A stretch of 64,000 nucleotides of DNA. Source: Opitutaceae bacterium. GTDB lineage: Bacteria; Verrucomicrobiota; Verrucomicrobiia; Opitutales; Opitutaceae. The translations under genes were made by a program, and so were the position numbers. Numbering within the stretch: the stretch's first letter is position 1; each line of letters starts with the position of its first letter. The notes beneath the pieces were generated by a model. The model saw only the letters and a program-made list of their open reading frames with translations. It was not told the origin of the DNA and did no database searches. Location: the NCBI GenBank assembly GCA_030693515.1, contig JAUYAK010000029.1:23699-87698 (forward strand), read 5' to 3'. Below, piece after piece: positions 1 to 10,500 of this stretch.

Positions 1-614
1 TCAAGTGCAACGGCTCGCAAGTGGAGGGTCACGACGGGACCCAGGCGCGCGATGCCTTCGTCCAGGCCGCGGATGGCCTCGGCGGGTGGCAGCAGGGCCG
101 CGCGTTCGATGAAAAGCTCCGGGGGTGGCTGCGCGAGCTGCGCAATCGCGGTGTCGAGATCGGCGAGTGCGGCGGCATGGGCTTTGAGGGCGCGGTGCGC
201 ACGCGCGCGCAGGACGAGGGCGGCCGCATCGGTCGGATCGAGGGCGAGCGCGGTGTCGAGCAGCGCCACCGCATCCTGCGGGCGCCCGGCGCTGAGTTCG
301 AGGGCGCCGCGCGCTTGCGCGAGCCGCGGCAGGCGAGGGGAGAGTTCGGCGGCGAGCAGGAAGTTGGCCTCGGCGGAGACCCAGTCCTCGTGGCGCGAGT
401 AGAGTTCGCCGCGCTGGAGGTAGAGTTCGGCATTGGCGGGCTGGGCCGCGATGGCGGCGTTGAGCCGCGTGAGGGCCTCCTCGATCTCGGGGTGGGCGGC
501 CAGAGTGGCGGCGCCCAAAACAAAGGCGGCCAACACGAACGGGACAGACCCGCGCCGATTGAAAGAGGGGTGCCGAGGGGAAGACAACGCCGCGACTGAC
601 GGTCGCGCGATCAT
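1..614 (-). CDS. TPR-repeat protein, 3' truncated by window edge
   Basis: Open minus frame from ATG at 614 (not in ORF track because it runs off the edge): MIARPSVAALSS...LAAFVLGAATLAAHPEIEEALTRLNAAIAAQPANAELYLQRGELYSRHEDWVSAEANFLLAAELSPRLPRLAQARGALELSAG..; TPR-like helices and signal-peptide-like N-terminus. Confidence 0.75.
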   Translation of the reverse strand, partial: MIARPSVAALSSPRHPSFNRRGSVPFVLAAFVLGAATLAAHPEIEEALTRLNAAIAAQPANAELYLQRGELYSRHEDWVSAEANFLLAAELSPRLPRLAQARGALELSAGRPQDAVALLDTALALDPTDAAALVLRARAHRALKAHAAALADLDTAIAQLAQPPPELFIERAALLPPAEAIRGLDEGIARLGPVVTLHLRAVAL

Positions 615-645
615 TACGTTGCGCTTGGGCCCGCGTGGCCGGAGC

Positions 646-1749
646 TCAAGTGTTGAAGCGGAAGAGCGCCACGTCGCCATCGGCGAAGACGTATTCCTTG
701 CCTTCCAACCGGTATTTGCCGGCTTCGCGCGCGGCGGCGACGCTCCCCAGGGTCGTGAGGTCCGTGTAGGAGACGACCTCGGCCTTGATGAAGCCCTTTT
801 CGAAATCGGTGTGGATGACGCCCGCGGCCTGCGGGGCTTTCCAGCCCTTCTTGATGGTCCAGGCGCGGACTTCCTTTTCGCCGGCGGTGAAATAGGTCTG
901 CAGCCCGAGCAGCGTGTAGGTGCCCTTGATGAGCGAGGACACGCCGGAGTCATCGACGCCGAGATCCTTGAGAAAGGCCTTCGCTTCGTCCGGAGAAAGG
1001 TCGATCAGCTCGCTCTCGATTTTGGCGGAGATGGGGACGTAGGCGGCATCGTGATGGGTGCGCACGTATTCGGCGACTTTTTGCACGAAGGGATTCTGCT
1101 GCGCGGTCGCGAGATCGCCTTCGGCGACGTTGCAGGCGAAGAGCACGGGTTTGGCGGTGAGGAGCTGAAAGAGCTTCATCGCGGCCTTCTCATCGTCGGT
1201 GGCGACGAGGGTGTTGGCGGTCTTGCCGGAGTTGAGATGAGGCTCGAGTTTTTGCAGCAGGGCCATCTCGGCGATGGCCTCCTTGTCGCCGGCCTTGGCG
1301 CTTTTCTGGGACTTGATCATGCGCTTGCCCACGGCGTCGAGGTCCGCGAGGACCAGCTCGGTGGTGATGACCTCGATGTCGCGCACGGGATCGATGCCGC
1401 CCATGGTGTGGATGATGTCGGTATCCTCGAAGCAGCGGACGACCTGCACGATGGCATCGACCTCGCGGATGGTGGCGAGGAATTGGTTGCCGAGACCCTC
1501 GCCCTTGCTGGCGCCGGCGACGAGGCCCGCGATATCGACAAACTCAATGGCGGCGGGGACCACGACATTGGTCTTGGCAATCTTTTGCAGCACATAGGCC
1601 CGGGCATCCGGCACGATCACCACGCCCACGTTGGGATCGATGGTGCAAAACGGATAATTGGCCGCCTCGGCTTTGCGCGAGCGGGTGAGGGCGTTGAAGA
1701 GAGTGGACTTGCCCACGTTGGGCAAGCCGACGATACCAGCTTTCAGCAT
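646..1749 (-). CDS. ychF: Redox-regulated ATPase/GTPase YchF (OLA1 family)
   Basis: [44 protein letters not shown]... and C-terminal TGS-like domain. Confidence 0.97.
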   Translation of the reverse strand: MLKAGIVGLPNVGKSTLFNALTRSRKAEAANYPFCTIDPNVGVVIVPDARAYVLQKIAKTNVVVPAAIEFVDIAGLVAGASKGEGLGNQFLATIREVDAIVQVVRCFEDTDIIHTMGGIDPVRDIEVITTELVLADLDAVGKRMIKSQKSAKAGDKEAIAEMALLQKLEPHLNSGKTANTLVATDDEKAAMKLFQLLTAKPVLFACNVAEGDLATAQQNPFVQKVAEYVRTHHDAAYVPISAKIESELIDLSPDEAKAFLKDLGVDDSGVSSLIKGTYTLLGLQTYFTAGEKEVRAWTIKKGWKAPQAAGVIHTDFEKGFIKAEVVSYTDLTTLGSVAAAREAGKYRLEGKEYVFADGDVALFRFNT

Positions 1750-1855
1750 AACGTGCGAAAGTCACGGGGCCTGCGAATCCGGTCAACGGAAAAGCCGGAG
1801 AACGCTAGCCAACGGGGCAAACTTGCTGCAACTTCCCCGGCCTCGCTCCCTCCCT

Positions 1856-2308
1856 ATGAATACCCTGGCGCTGGCGATCATGGAAGACGCAGAACCCAAG
1901 AACGATGCCGAACGCGACGCTCTCGAACGCAATTGGTTCGATGAGAAGCGCGGCATGTGGCGCGACGGCGATGCGCTGTTGCGCTTCGTCCGCCGCCATC
2001 GGGCTGACATCCTGCGCGAGGCCGGCACCTGCTCGACCGACGAGGAGCTCATCCGCACGGTAAAAATCGCCATCCTGCGCGTCCGCTCCCTCAGCATGAG
2101 CGCGGAATTGAAAGCCCAGATGCGCGAAATCGAGAAAGAACTGTGGATTCAAGGGGCCCACACGCCGGAGGACGTGATGCGCATCAAATTCGAATGGACC
2201 CGTGATCACGCCGAGAACTGGCGCAAGTGGCGCGTGAAGGAATACATCTACCTCGTCGACCGGTTCAGTTCACGCGTGCTGCACGCCCTGCGCGATACCG
2301 CCCAATAA
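1856..2308 (+). CDS. Conserved hypothetical protein
   Basis: In-frame ATG at 1856; charged helical protein MNTLALAIMEDAEPKNDAERDALERNWFDEKRGMW... Confidence 0.7.
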   Translation: MNTLALAIMEDAEPKNDAERDALERNWFDEKRGMWRDGDALLRFVRRHRADILREAGTCSTDEELIRTVKIAILRVRSLSMSAELKAQMREIEKELWIQGAHTPEDVMRIKFEWTRDHAENWRKWRVKEYIYLVDRFSSRVLHALRDTAQ

Positions 2309-2429
2309 GTGCGGGTCCCCGGGCCTCGGCCTGCACGACGAGACGGAAAAATGCCGTTGACGGCGGGTGCGCCGCCCGGCCTAGTGGTCGGCTTTTCATC
2401 ACACCCTCAGCCGTCTCACGTCCGACCTC

Positions 2430-2627
2430 ATGTCCATCGAAATCAAGATCCGCAAGAACGAGCCCATCGACCGTGCGCTCCGCCGCATGAAGAAGAAGCT
2501 CGATCGCGAGAACATCATCAAGGGCACGCGCGCGAAGCGCTACTTCGAGAAGCCCTGCGAGAAGCGCCGCCGCAAGGAGAAGGTCATGGCCTTCACCCAG
2601 ATGCTGCGCAACCGCTACGCGGAGTAA
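2430..2627 (+). CDS. rpsU: 30S ribosomal protein S21
   Basis: 65 aa MSIEIKIRKNEPIDRALRRMKKKLDRENIIKGTRAKRYFEKPCEKRRRKEK. Confidence 0.95.
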   Translation: MSIEIKIRKNEPIDRALRRMKKKLDRENIIKGTRAKRYFEKPCEKRRRKEKVMAFTQMLRNRYAE

Positions 2628-2655
2628 GCATCCCGCGGGTTTCGCCAATATTTCC

Positions 2656-2690
2656 GCCGCGCCGCCACGCAAGTGGGGGCGCGGCTTTTT
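2656..2690 (+). terminator. Rho-independent terminator after rpsU
   Basis: GCCGCGCC...GGCGCGGC stem followed by TTTTT. Confidence 0.75.
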
Positions 2691-2753
2691 GCTGCGCGGT
2701 TTTTTCGCCGTGCAATCCGCCGCGCCGCCCGCCGGTATCTCCGCGCCGTCCGC

Positions 2754-3692
2754 GTGAAACCGATCCTCGCCCTCTCCACCTGTTGGAATTCGCACCGTCA
2801 CCGTGATGGTCATGCGATGCTGGCGGAGATTGCGGCGCTGGGCTTCAGCCACGCCGAGCTGAGCCACGGCATCCGGGTCACCCTCGTCCCCGGGATCCTG
2901 CGCGCCGTCGAGGAAGGCCTCGTGCAGATCAGCTCCACCCATAATTTTTGCCCGCTCCCCGCGGGTCTCACGCAGGCTGCGCCCAATCTCTACGAGCCTT
3001 CGTCGCCCGACCGGGGCGAGCGCGAACAGTGGGTCCGGCAGACGCTGCGCTCGATCGAGTTTGCCGCGAGGGTCCGCGCCCGCGCACTGGTGTGCCACCT
3101 CGGGAGCGTCCGGTTCTTTTGGTTTAATCCCACGCCCAAGGTCCGACGTTTTCTCCGCGACCATCCCGAGGCCGGGCGCACGCCGGACGACGGCGCCTAC
3201 CGCGCGATCGTGGGCCCGGCCCTCGACAAGCTCCGCCGCCGCCAGCCGCAGTTCTTGGAGCGGGTGCAGGCGAGCCTCGCGGAGGTGATTCCTTTTGCGG
3301 CAGAGAAAGGGGTGCGACTCGGCCTTGAGAATCGTGAAGGGTTCGACGAGCTGCCGCTCGACGCCGGCTGGGCCGAGTTGCTCGCGGGTTTCGCGGGCGA
3401 TGCGCCGGTCGGCTACTGGCACGACACCGGCCACGCTGATCTCAAGGAAAGCATGGGCCTGCTCCGCCACCGCGAGCACCTCGCCGCGCTGGCGCCGCGT
3501 CTCCTCGGCTGGCATCTGCACGACGTCAGCGCGGGCAAGGACCACCAGCCCGTCGGCGCGGGCCGGATCGATTTCAAGATGATCAGCGAATTCTGGCGGC
3601 CCGAGCACCTGCTCACGCTGGAACTGAATCCACGCGTGAGCGTGGACGAGGTGCGCGCGTCGAAAGCGCGCATCGAGGCGCTCAACGCGTAG
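2754..3692 (+). CDS. DUF692/sugar phosphate isomerase-epimerase-like TIM barrel protein
   Basis: GTG start; MKPILALSTCWNSHRHRDGHAMLAEIAALGFSHAELSHG...GLENREGFDELPLD...GYWHDTGHADLKESMG. Confidence 0.8.
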   Translation: MKPILALSTCWNSHRHRDGHAMLAEIAALGFSHAELSHGIRVTLVPGILRAVEEGLVQISSTHNFCPLPAGLTQAAPNLYEPSSPDRGEREQWVRQTLRSIEFAARVRARALVCHLGSVRFFWFNPTPKVRRFLRDHPEAGRTPDDGAYRAIVGPALDKLRRRQPQFLERVQASLAEVIPFAAEKGVRLGLENREGFDELPLDAGWAELLAGFAGDAPVGYWHDTGHADLKESMGLLRHREHLAALAPRLLGWHLHDVSAGKDHQPVGAGRIDFKMISEFWRPEHLLTLELNPRVSVDEVRASKARIEALNA

Positions 3693-4719
3693 CACGCGCC
3701 GCGAGAATCTCGCCCACCCAGCGACGGTGCGGCCCTGAGAGCGTGAGCCCGGCGAGATTCTCGAACGGCACCCAGGCGAGTCCGGCGCGCAGCCGCCCGC
3801 GGGGCGGCGGCACCGCGTGAATCGACTCGGTAATCTGAAAACGCGTGATGCCGCGGCGTTTTTTCGCGAGGAGTTCTCCCTGGGTCACCGTCGCCGGATA
3901 GAGGCCGGCCTGCTCGGGCGTGGGTAGTTCGTGGATATCGGCCAGGCGCCGCGCGCCACTGTCGGCCCGATGTAGCAGCAGCGCACCTCCGCGCTCGCAC
4001 CACGCGCGGATCACCGCGCGCTGCTCCATTTTCTTGGCGGCGAGGCGCGGGAAATCCTCCGCGTTGCCGGCGCGTCCCGCGGCGCAGCAGGCGCGGACAG
4101 GGCACGTGAGGCAAAGCGGCTTTTGGCGGAAGCACACCGTCGCCCCCAGCTCCATCATCGCCTGGTTGTGATCGCCGGGGCGATCCGCGGGCAGCAACGC
4201 TGAGGCGAGTGGCGTGAAGGCCTTTGCTGCGCTCGCGCTGTCCCGAAACTCGGTCGCATCGGACGTAAGCCGCGCGAGGATGCGGACGACGTTGCCATCG
4301 ACACAGGCCGCCGGCGCGCCAAACGAGATGCTCGTGATCGCCGCGGCCGTGTAGGGGCCCACGCCGGGCAGCTCGCGCCAGGCCTCGGGCGTGCGCCGCA
4401 GTTCCGGCCACGCGGCGACCTGCTGCGCGAGGCGGTGGAGATTGCGGGCGCGCGAGTAGTAGCCGAGGCCTTCCCACAGCTTGAGCACGCGCGCCTCGGG
4501 CGCGGCGGCGAGCGCGGCGAAGTCCGGCAGCTCCGCCAGCCAGCGCGCGAGGTAGGGCAGCACCGTCTTCACCTGCGTCTGCTGGAGCATGAACTCGCTC
4601 ACGACGGTCTTGTAGAGCGATGGCGCCTCGCGCCACGGCAGCGCCCGCGCCTGCGCGCGATACCACGCGAGCAGCGCCCGCTGAAATTCCGCCCGTCGTG
4701 CAATCAGGTGTCCGGCCAC
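3682..4719 (-). CDS. mutY: A/G-specific adenine glycosylase
   Basis: WYRAQARALPWREAPSLYKTVVSEFMLQQTQVKTVLPYLARW...ELPGVGPYTAAAITSISFG..VDGNVVRILAR; Cys cluster CFRQKPLCLTCPVRACC; start (GTG) uncertain. Confidence 0.93.
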   Translation of the reverse strand: MAGHLIARRAEFQRALLAWYRAQARALPWREAPSLYKTVVSEFMLQQTQVKTVLPYLARWLAELPDFAALAAAPEARVLKLWEGLGYYSRARNLHRLAQQVAAWPELRRTPEAWRELPGVGPYTAAAITSISFGAPAACVDGNVVRILARLTSDATEFRDSASAAKAFTPLASALLPADRPGDHNQAMMELGATVCFRQKPLCLTCPVRACCAAGRAGNAEDFPRLAAKKMEQRAVIRAWCERGGALLLHRADSGARRLADIHELPTPEQAGLYPATVTQGELLAKKRRGITRFQITESIHAVPPPRGRLRAGLAWVPFENLAGLTLSGPHRRWVGEILAARATR

Positions 4720-4800
4720 GCGGGGCAGTGAAGGCGCAAAAACGCGTCGCGGGCCAGAATCGTTTTGTGCTTTCCGCGCCTTTGCTGGCCAATCTCCCCG

Positions 4801-5811
4801 ATGCCGAAAAATACCCGCGACGACGCCGACGCGCCCAAGAAGCTCGCCTCCTACACGGTGAAGCTCGACGACGCCCAGATGGAGAAACTCCGCGGGATCG
4901 GGGAAGGCCGCGGCTGGGAGCGCTTCGAGGTGCCCTACACCCGGTTCGCGTTCAAGGCCGAGCAGCTCAAGATCAACGTGAGCGCTTACACGAGTGGCAA
5001 GGTCGTGATTGCCGGGAAGGGCACGGAGGATTTCGTGCGCGACACCCTCGAGCCCGAGGTGCTGGGCGCGGCGACACTGGGCTACGACGAGGTGCTGCAT
5101 CCGGATTGGTTCGAGCCGCACGCGGGCCTCGACGAGAGCGGCAAGGGCGATTTCTTTGGTCCGGTCGTCGCTGCGACCGTCATCGCTGACAAGTCAGCGA
5201 TCGAGGCTTGGCGGGAGGCGGGCGTGCAGGACTCCAAGAAAATCGCCGAGCCGCAGATCATGAAACTCGACCAGATCATCCGGAGCACCCGCGGTGCAGT
5301 AGTCGAGGTCTGCTACTGCCGGACGATGGAACGCTACAACGAGCTGATGGGCCGCCCCGGCGCCAATCTCAACCGGCTCCTTGCCTGGCAGCATGCGACG
5401 GCTCTGTCCGATGCGCTCGCGAAAAAACGCGTGCCGTGGGGACTCCTCGACCAATTTTCCGAGCAACCGCTCGTGCAGCGCGAACTGGCGAAGAAAGGGG
5501 TAGCTGATTTCGAGTTGAAGATGCGCACCAAGGCCGAATCTGATCCGGTCGTGGCCGCGGCGTCCGTGGTGGCGCGCGCGGAGTTTGTGCGGGCGATGCA
5601 CGAGCTCTCCAAACGGTTCGGGGCCAAACTGCAGAAAGGCGCCGGGCCGCTCGTGAAGACGCAGGCCGCCCAGATCATGGAAAAATTCGGCACGCGGGCC
5701 CTCGGCGATTACGCGAAACTCCACTTCCGCACCGCCTACGAGGTCGTGTCGGCCGCGGGCAAGCTGGATGAGCTTCCGCTGAAAGAGCCGGGCCCGAAGA
5801 TGGCGTGGTAG
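4801..5811 (+). CDS. rnhC: Ribonuclease HIII
   Basis: N-terminal TBP-like region then AGLDESGKGDFFGPVVAATVIA...; ATG at 4801. Confidence 0.92.
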   Translation: MPKNTRDDADAPKKLASYTVKLDDAQMEKLRGIGEGRGWERFEVPYTRFAFKAEQLKINVSAYTSGKVVIAGKGTEDFVRDTLEPEVLGAATLGYDEVLHPDWFEPHAGLDESGKGDFFGPVVAATVIADKSAIEAWREAGVQDSKKIAEPQIMKLDQIIRSTRGAVVEVCYCRTMERYNELMGRPGANLNRLLAWQHATALSDALAKKRVPWGLLDQFSEQPLVQRELAKKGVADFELKMRTKAESDPVVAAASVVARAEFVRAMHELSKRFGAKLQKGAGPLVKTQAAQIMEKFGTRALGDYAKLHFRTAYEVVSAAGKLDELPLKEPGPKMAW

Positions 5812-5856
5812 GCCCAGGTGCATGCCACGGCCTGATCTCCGTCCACCCACTTTCCG

Positions 5857-6399
5857 ATGCCCCCCGAGAATTCCGATCAAGGCCGCTGGTTTGCGGAGCA
5901 CCTTCGGCCCCACGAGCCGATGCTGCGCGCCTGGCTGCGGGGGCAGTTTCCCCGGGCGGGGGAGGTGGACGATATTGTGCAGGAGGCGTTCATGCGGGTG
6001 TTGCAGGCCCGCGAGAGCCGGGTGATCGAGTCGCCGAAGGCCTTCCTGTTTGCGACCGCGCGCAATCTCGCGCTCGCCCGGGTGCGCCATCTTCAGGTGG
6101 AGGTTGATTTTGCCTTAACGGAAAGCGCTCTCATGGGCGTCTGCGATGAGAGCGCCGATGTGGCCGATGAGGTCGCCCGCGCGCAGGAACTCGAACTCTT
6201 GACCCGCGCCATCCAGTCCCTTCCCGCCCGCTGCCGGCAGGTCATCACCCTGCGGCGGATCTACGGCCTTTCGCAGAGGGAGGTCGCCGCGCAGCTCGGC
6301 ATCGCGGAACACACCGTCGAGGCCCAGGGCACCATCGGTCTGCGCAAACTGGCCGACTACTTTGAACGGCTCGAACGCCGCCCGCCCCGCCGTGCCTAA
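5857..6399 (+). CDS. RNA polymerase ECF sigma factor (FecI-like)
   Basis: AEVDDIVQEAFMRVLQARE...SLPARCRQVITLRRIYGLSQREVAAQLGIAEHTVEAQ. Confidence 0.92.
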   Translation: MPPENSDQGRWFAEHLRPHEPMLRAWLRGQFPRAGEVDDIVQEAFMRVLQARESRVIESPKAFLFATARNLALARVRHLQVEVDFALTESALMGVCDESADVADEVARAQELELLTRAIQSLPARCRQVITLRRIYGLSQREVAAQLGIAEHTVEAQGTIGLRKLADYFERLERRPPRRA

Positions 6400-7447
6400 A
6401 CCAGCCCCCGACGATTTCTCCAACGACCGAGCCGCTGATGAGGCGGCCGCCTGGGTGCTGCGTTGCGATCGGGGGCTGACCCCGGGGGAACAGGACGACT
6501 TTTCGCAATGGCTCGCGCGCGACTCCCGGCATCGCGAGCAGTGGGCGCGGCATCGCCGGCATTGGGCCCGGCTGGCGCCATTGGCGCAGTGGCGCCCCGA
6601 GCACAGTGCGCGGCCCAACCCCGATTTGCTGGCACCGGCGGCGCGTCCCATGTCTCGATGGTGGCTGGCCCCGTTGGCCGCGGCGGCGGCGGTCGTGCTG
6701 CTTTTGGCCCTGCGGTCGGGTGCCCCGCCGGAGGCCGGAAGCCCGGCGCCAGTCGCCTCGACCGTCGTCCGCGAGCCGGCGTCCACGCGCCGCATCCTCG
6801 AGGACGGCTCCTTGGTTGAGCTCAACCGCGGGGCGGTGCTGCACCAGGCGTTCACCGCGACGGCGCGGCAGGTGCGCCTGGAGCGCGGCGAGGCTCATTT
6901 CACCGTGATCAAGGATCAGGCGCGGCCATTCATCGTCACGGCGGGAGGCGTGGATGTCTGGGCGGTGGGGACGGCCTTCAATGTCCGCTTCGACGCCGCC
7001 TCACTCGAGGTGCTGGTGACGGAGGGAAGGGTGCGGCTCAGCGAAGTGCGCCCGACTCCGCCTGCCCCGCACGAGCCTGCGGCCAGTCTCCCGGCACCAC
7101 TGGTGCCGGCGCTCAATGCCGGGCAACGGGCGGTGGTATCGTTCACTGGCGAGGCCCACCCACCGCGCATCGCGACCCTCACTGCGGGGGAAATCGAGCG
7201 GGTGCTGGCGTGGCAGCACCGGATGCTGGACTTTACCTCTGCCCCGCTGGCAGAGATCGTGGTGGAATTCAACCGCCGCAACCGCGTTCAGCTGGCCGTG
7301 CCCGATCCCGAATTGGCGGCGGTGCGGATCAGTGCATCGTTTCGTTCGGACAATGTGGAGGGGTTCGTGCGGCTCGTGGAACTCGGTTTCGGGGTGCAGG
7401 CCGAGCGCCGCGGCGAGACGGAGATTCTCCTGCGCAAGGCCCCGTGA
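6362..7447 (+). CDS. FecR-family anti-sigma/regulator
   Basis: N-terminal DUF4880-like AAAWVLRCDRGLTPGEQDDFSQWLARDSRHREQWAR, TM helix, FecR domain RRILEDGSLVELNRGAVL. Confidence 0.92.
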   Translation: MNGSNAARPAVPKPAPDDFSNDRAADEAAAWVLRCDRGLTPGEQDDFSQWLARDSRHREQWARHRRHWARLAPLAQWRPEHSARPNPDLLAPAARPMSRWWLAPLAAAAAVVLLLALRSGAPPEAGSPAPVASTVVREPASTRRILEDGSLVELNRGAVLHQAFTATARQVRLERGEAHFTVIKDQARPFIVTAGGVDVWAVGTAFNVRFDAASLEVLVTEGRVRLSEVRPTPPAPHEPAASLPAPLVPALNAGQRAVVSFTGEAHPPRIATLTAGEIERVLAWQHRMLDFTSAPLAEIVVEFNRRNRVQLAVPDPELAAVRISASFRSDNVEGFVRLVELGFGVQAERRGETEILLRKAP

Positions 7448-7562
7448 GCGCCCGGTGGTCGCTGTCAGGGCGCAGGCTGAAAGTTCTTTTAGCGGAAATT
7501 CCGCGGCGGCGCATCTTGGTTGGCATATCAAGCCGACGAGAACCCGATGAACCCCTCACCCC

Positions 7563-10500
7563 ATGGCCCTGAAAGACGTGCTCCGTCCTTCGCTGCGAAC
7601 CGCCCGCTTTTGGCCGCTCCTTGTCGCCCTGCTGTTCGGCGCGGGGTCGCTTGCCGGGGCGGCGGATGGCGTCCCGATGGCGTTCGATCTGCCGGTGGGC
7701 GAGGCGGCCGTGACGCTCAAGCAGTTCGGCGCCCAGGCGAACCGGGAAATCATGTTTCCCGCCGCGGCGGTTGCGGGCGTGCGGACCCATGCAGTCCAGG
7801 GCGAATTCACACCGCGCGCGGCGCTCGAACTCCTGATCGCCCGGACGGGCCTCACCGCCGCGGAGGACGATTTGTCCGGCGCGTTGATGATTTTCCGCGC
7901 CGCTCCGGCGCCAGCCGTCTCCAACGATTCCAAGCCCGATTCACAACCCAAGCCACCTGACCCGCCCATGACCCGCAAGACCCCGCTCGCCCTCCTCGGC
8001 GCCCTGTTCGCCTTCGTTACCGCGCCCGCGCAAAACGCCCCTGTGTCCGCCGCGCCGGCCGATCCGGCGAAGACGGAGGCCATCGTGCTTTCCGAATTCC
8101 GCGTCGATACCTCCAAGGATCGCGGCTATCTCGCCACCAACGCCACGACCGGCACCCGCCTCAACATGGCGATCAAGGACATCCCGCTCCCGGTCGAGGT
8201 CATCACGCGCGAATTCATCGAGGACATCGGCGCCTTCGATATCAAGGAGGCCCTCGATTACTCCGCCGGCATCGTCCAGGAGACGGTGACCACCTCGAAC
8301 AACTTTACCTTTAGCCCATCGGGCTCCGGCAACGCGGGTTCGGTCACGCGCGACAGCCCCGGCTTCACCGTGCGCGGCCTCAACACCCGCTCGTTTCTGC
8401 GCAGTGGCTTTCGGCAGGACACCGTCACCGACAATATCAACGTGGACCGCATGGAGGTCGCCCGCGGCCCGCAGGCGCTGCTCTACGGCGTCGCCTCGCT
8501 CGGTGGCGTCGTGAACATCTCGCCGCGTTATCCGCGCGCCACGCCCAAGCAGGATGTCCGACTGGGCTACGGTAGCTTCGGCTTTGCCCGCGCCGAACTT
8601 TACGCGACCGGCAATCTGCTCCGGAAAAACGACGGCAAACGCACGCTCAACTACGGCGTCGGGCTCGTCGCGCAGGCGCAGAGCCGGCCCGAGGAACTCA
8701 ACGATCGGACGCGCGTGCTGGTGACCCCGGCACTGGACTTTCGGGTGTTTGAGAACACCAACATCTTCGTCGATGTGGAATACGGCCGCTTCCGCACCGA
8801 GGGCAACGGCTTCCAGGACATCGGCGATGCCAACGCCGGCAACGTCCGCAACCAGTTTGGCCTGCGCGTCGCGGAGAACGTGAACATCTACAACCAAGCT
8901 GTCGGGGTCGCGCGCGACCGCTTTGGCAAGGGCCGCTTCTTCCGCTGGAGCGGCAAGGACCACTACCAGCAGGACGATTACTTCTCCGGCACCGTCGAAA
9001 TCACCCAGCGGCTGCCCTACAACCTGACTGTGGTCGCGGGAGGAAACTATGCCGACACGCACACCACCCGGCGCACTAACGGCGGCCAGGGCGTCTCGAC
9101 CCAAAACACCGCGAGCCCCGCCATCACGCCCACCGCCATCGGCCGCTGGGTCAATGTCGGCCAGAATCCCGTCACGCCCGCGCAGACCTACTGGAAATCG
9201 GTAAACTACAACTGGTCCGCTTCGCCGACCAACAAGCGCATCAAGCAAACCCGCCTCGACCTCAGCTACGAATTTACGATCTTCGGCAACAAGCAGGGCC
9301 TGCTCCTCGGGCGCACCGACCAGTCCACCTTCCAAGTCACGCGTAACACCACGCAGGCGAGTTCCAATCTGGCCGGCGGCACCAACCAATCCTACGTCGC
9401 TTATGGCGACCTCGGCCACATCGCCTATGCCGGCGAGACCATCCGGCCGGTAAACGATGCCTCGTTCCAAGAGTGGAACACCGGCCACTACGCTGTGCTG
9501 CAAAGCCGCTGGTGGCATAATCGGGTTACCCTCCTCGGCGGGTTCCGCAATGACCGCTACATGGTCCGCGATCTCCAGTATGATTTTGCGAAGGCGAATC
9601 CAACACTGCCCGACAGCGACCTTTCAAACTGGGTGCGCAGCAAAACCTTCAACGCCACGGCCGCCAACAGCGCGCCCGGCGCGGTGCCGAAGGTCAACGG
9701 CTACCGCTTCGGCGGCGGTGTCCAGCATGAGGACGGTCCCACGCTGGGTCTGAGCCTCAAGATTTCCGAGGCGCTCAGCATTTACGGCGCGGCTGCCACC
9801 GGCGTCTTTCCCAACACCGGCCAGCGTGACGGCAACGGGAATCCCTTCAATGCCGAGCGGAGCGAAAGCCGCGAGATCGGTTTGAAATTCGATCTCTTCA
9901 AGGGTGCCAGCGGCCGTTCGCGCGTCTCGGGCACGGTCTCCGTCTTCAAGGTCGATCGCGAGAATGCGATCTATAATCTGTTCTGGGCTCCACAGGGCCG
10001 CAGCAATGACCGTCGGCGCTCGCGCGGCTTCGCGACTGCTTCGGTCTCCGGCACCGGTGCCGGCGCCTACTCGGTCACCAATTCCGGCTTCCTCGATTTC
10101 GAGACCTCGCAACCCGTCACCTACCTCCTCCCCATCGGCTACGTGGCTCCGTCCGACCTCGGCAGCCCCCGGATCACGGGTGCGCCGCAGCAATCTGGCT
10201 TCATCCTCGTCGATTACGCCTCGCTCGGCAGCGCCGCCACCGATCCGCTGCGTCGGGCGCTTGATGCGGCCGCCAGCGACGGCAGCAGCCTCACCGCGCT
10301 CCAGACGGCCTCGGTCGGCACCGGCGCGACGGGCCTCTACGCCAACAACGGCTACGCGCTGAACCGCAACTCCGACACCGCCTACAACGACCGATCGAAG
10401 GGCGTCGAGGCGCAGATCTACCTGAATCTCACGGACAATCTTTCCACCGTCCTCACCTACACCCACCTCGTGCAGGGCATCACCGGAGGCTTCAAGGTCG

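Noticed and set aside
7941-9518. 525-aa minus-strand ORF inside the TonB receptor
   Set aside because: Antisense shadow of the receptor coding sequence.
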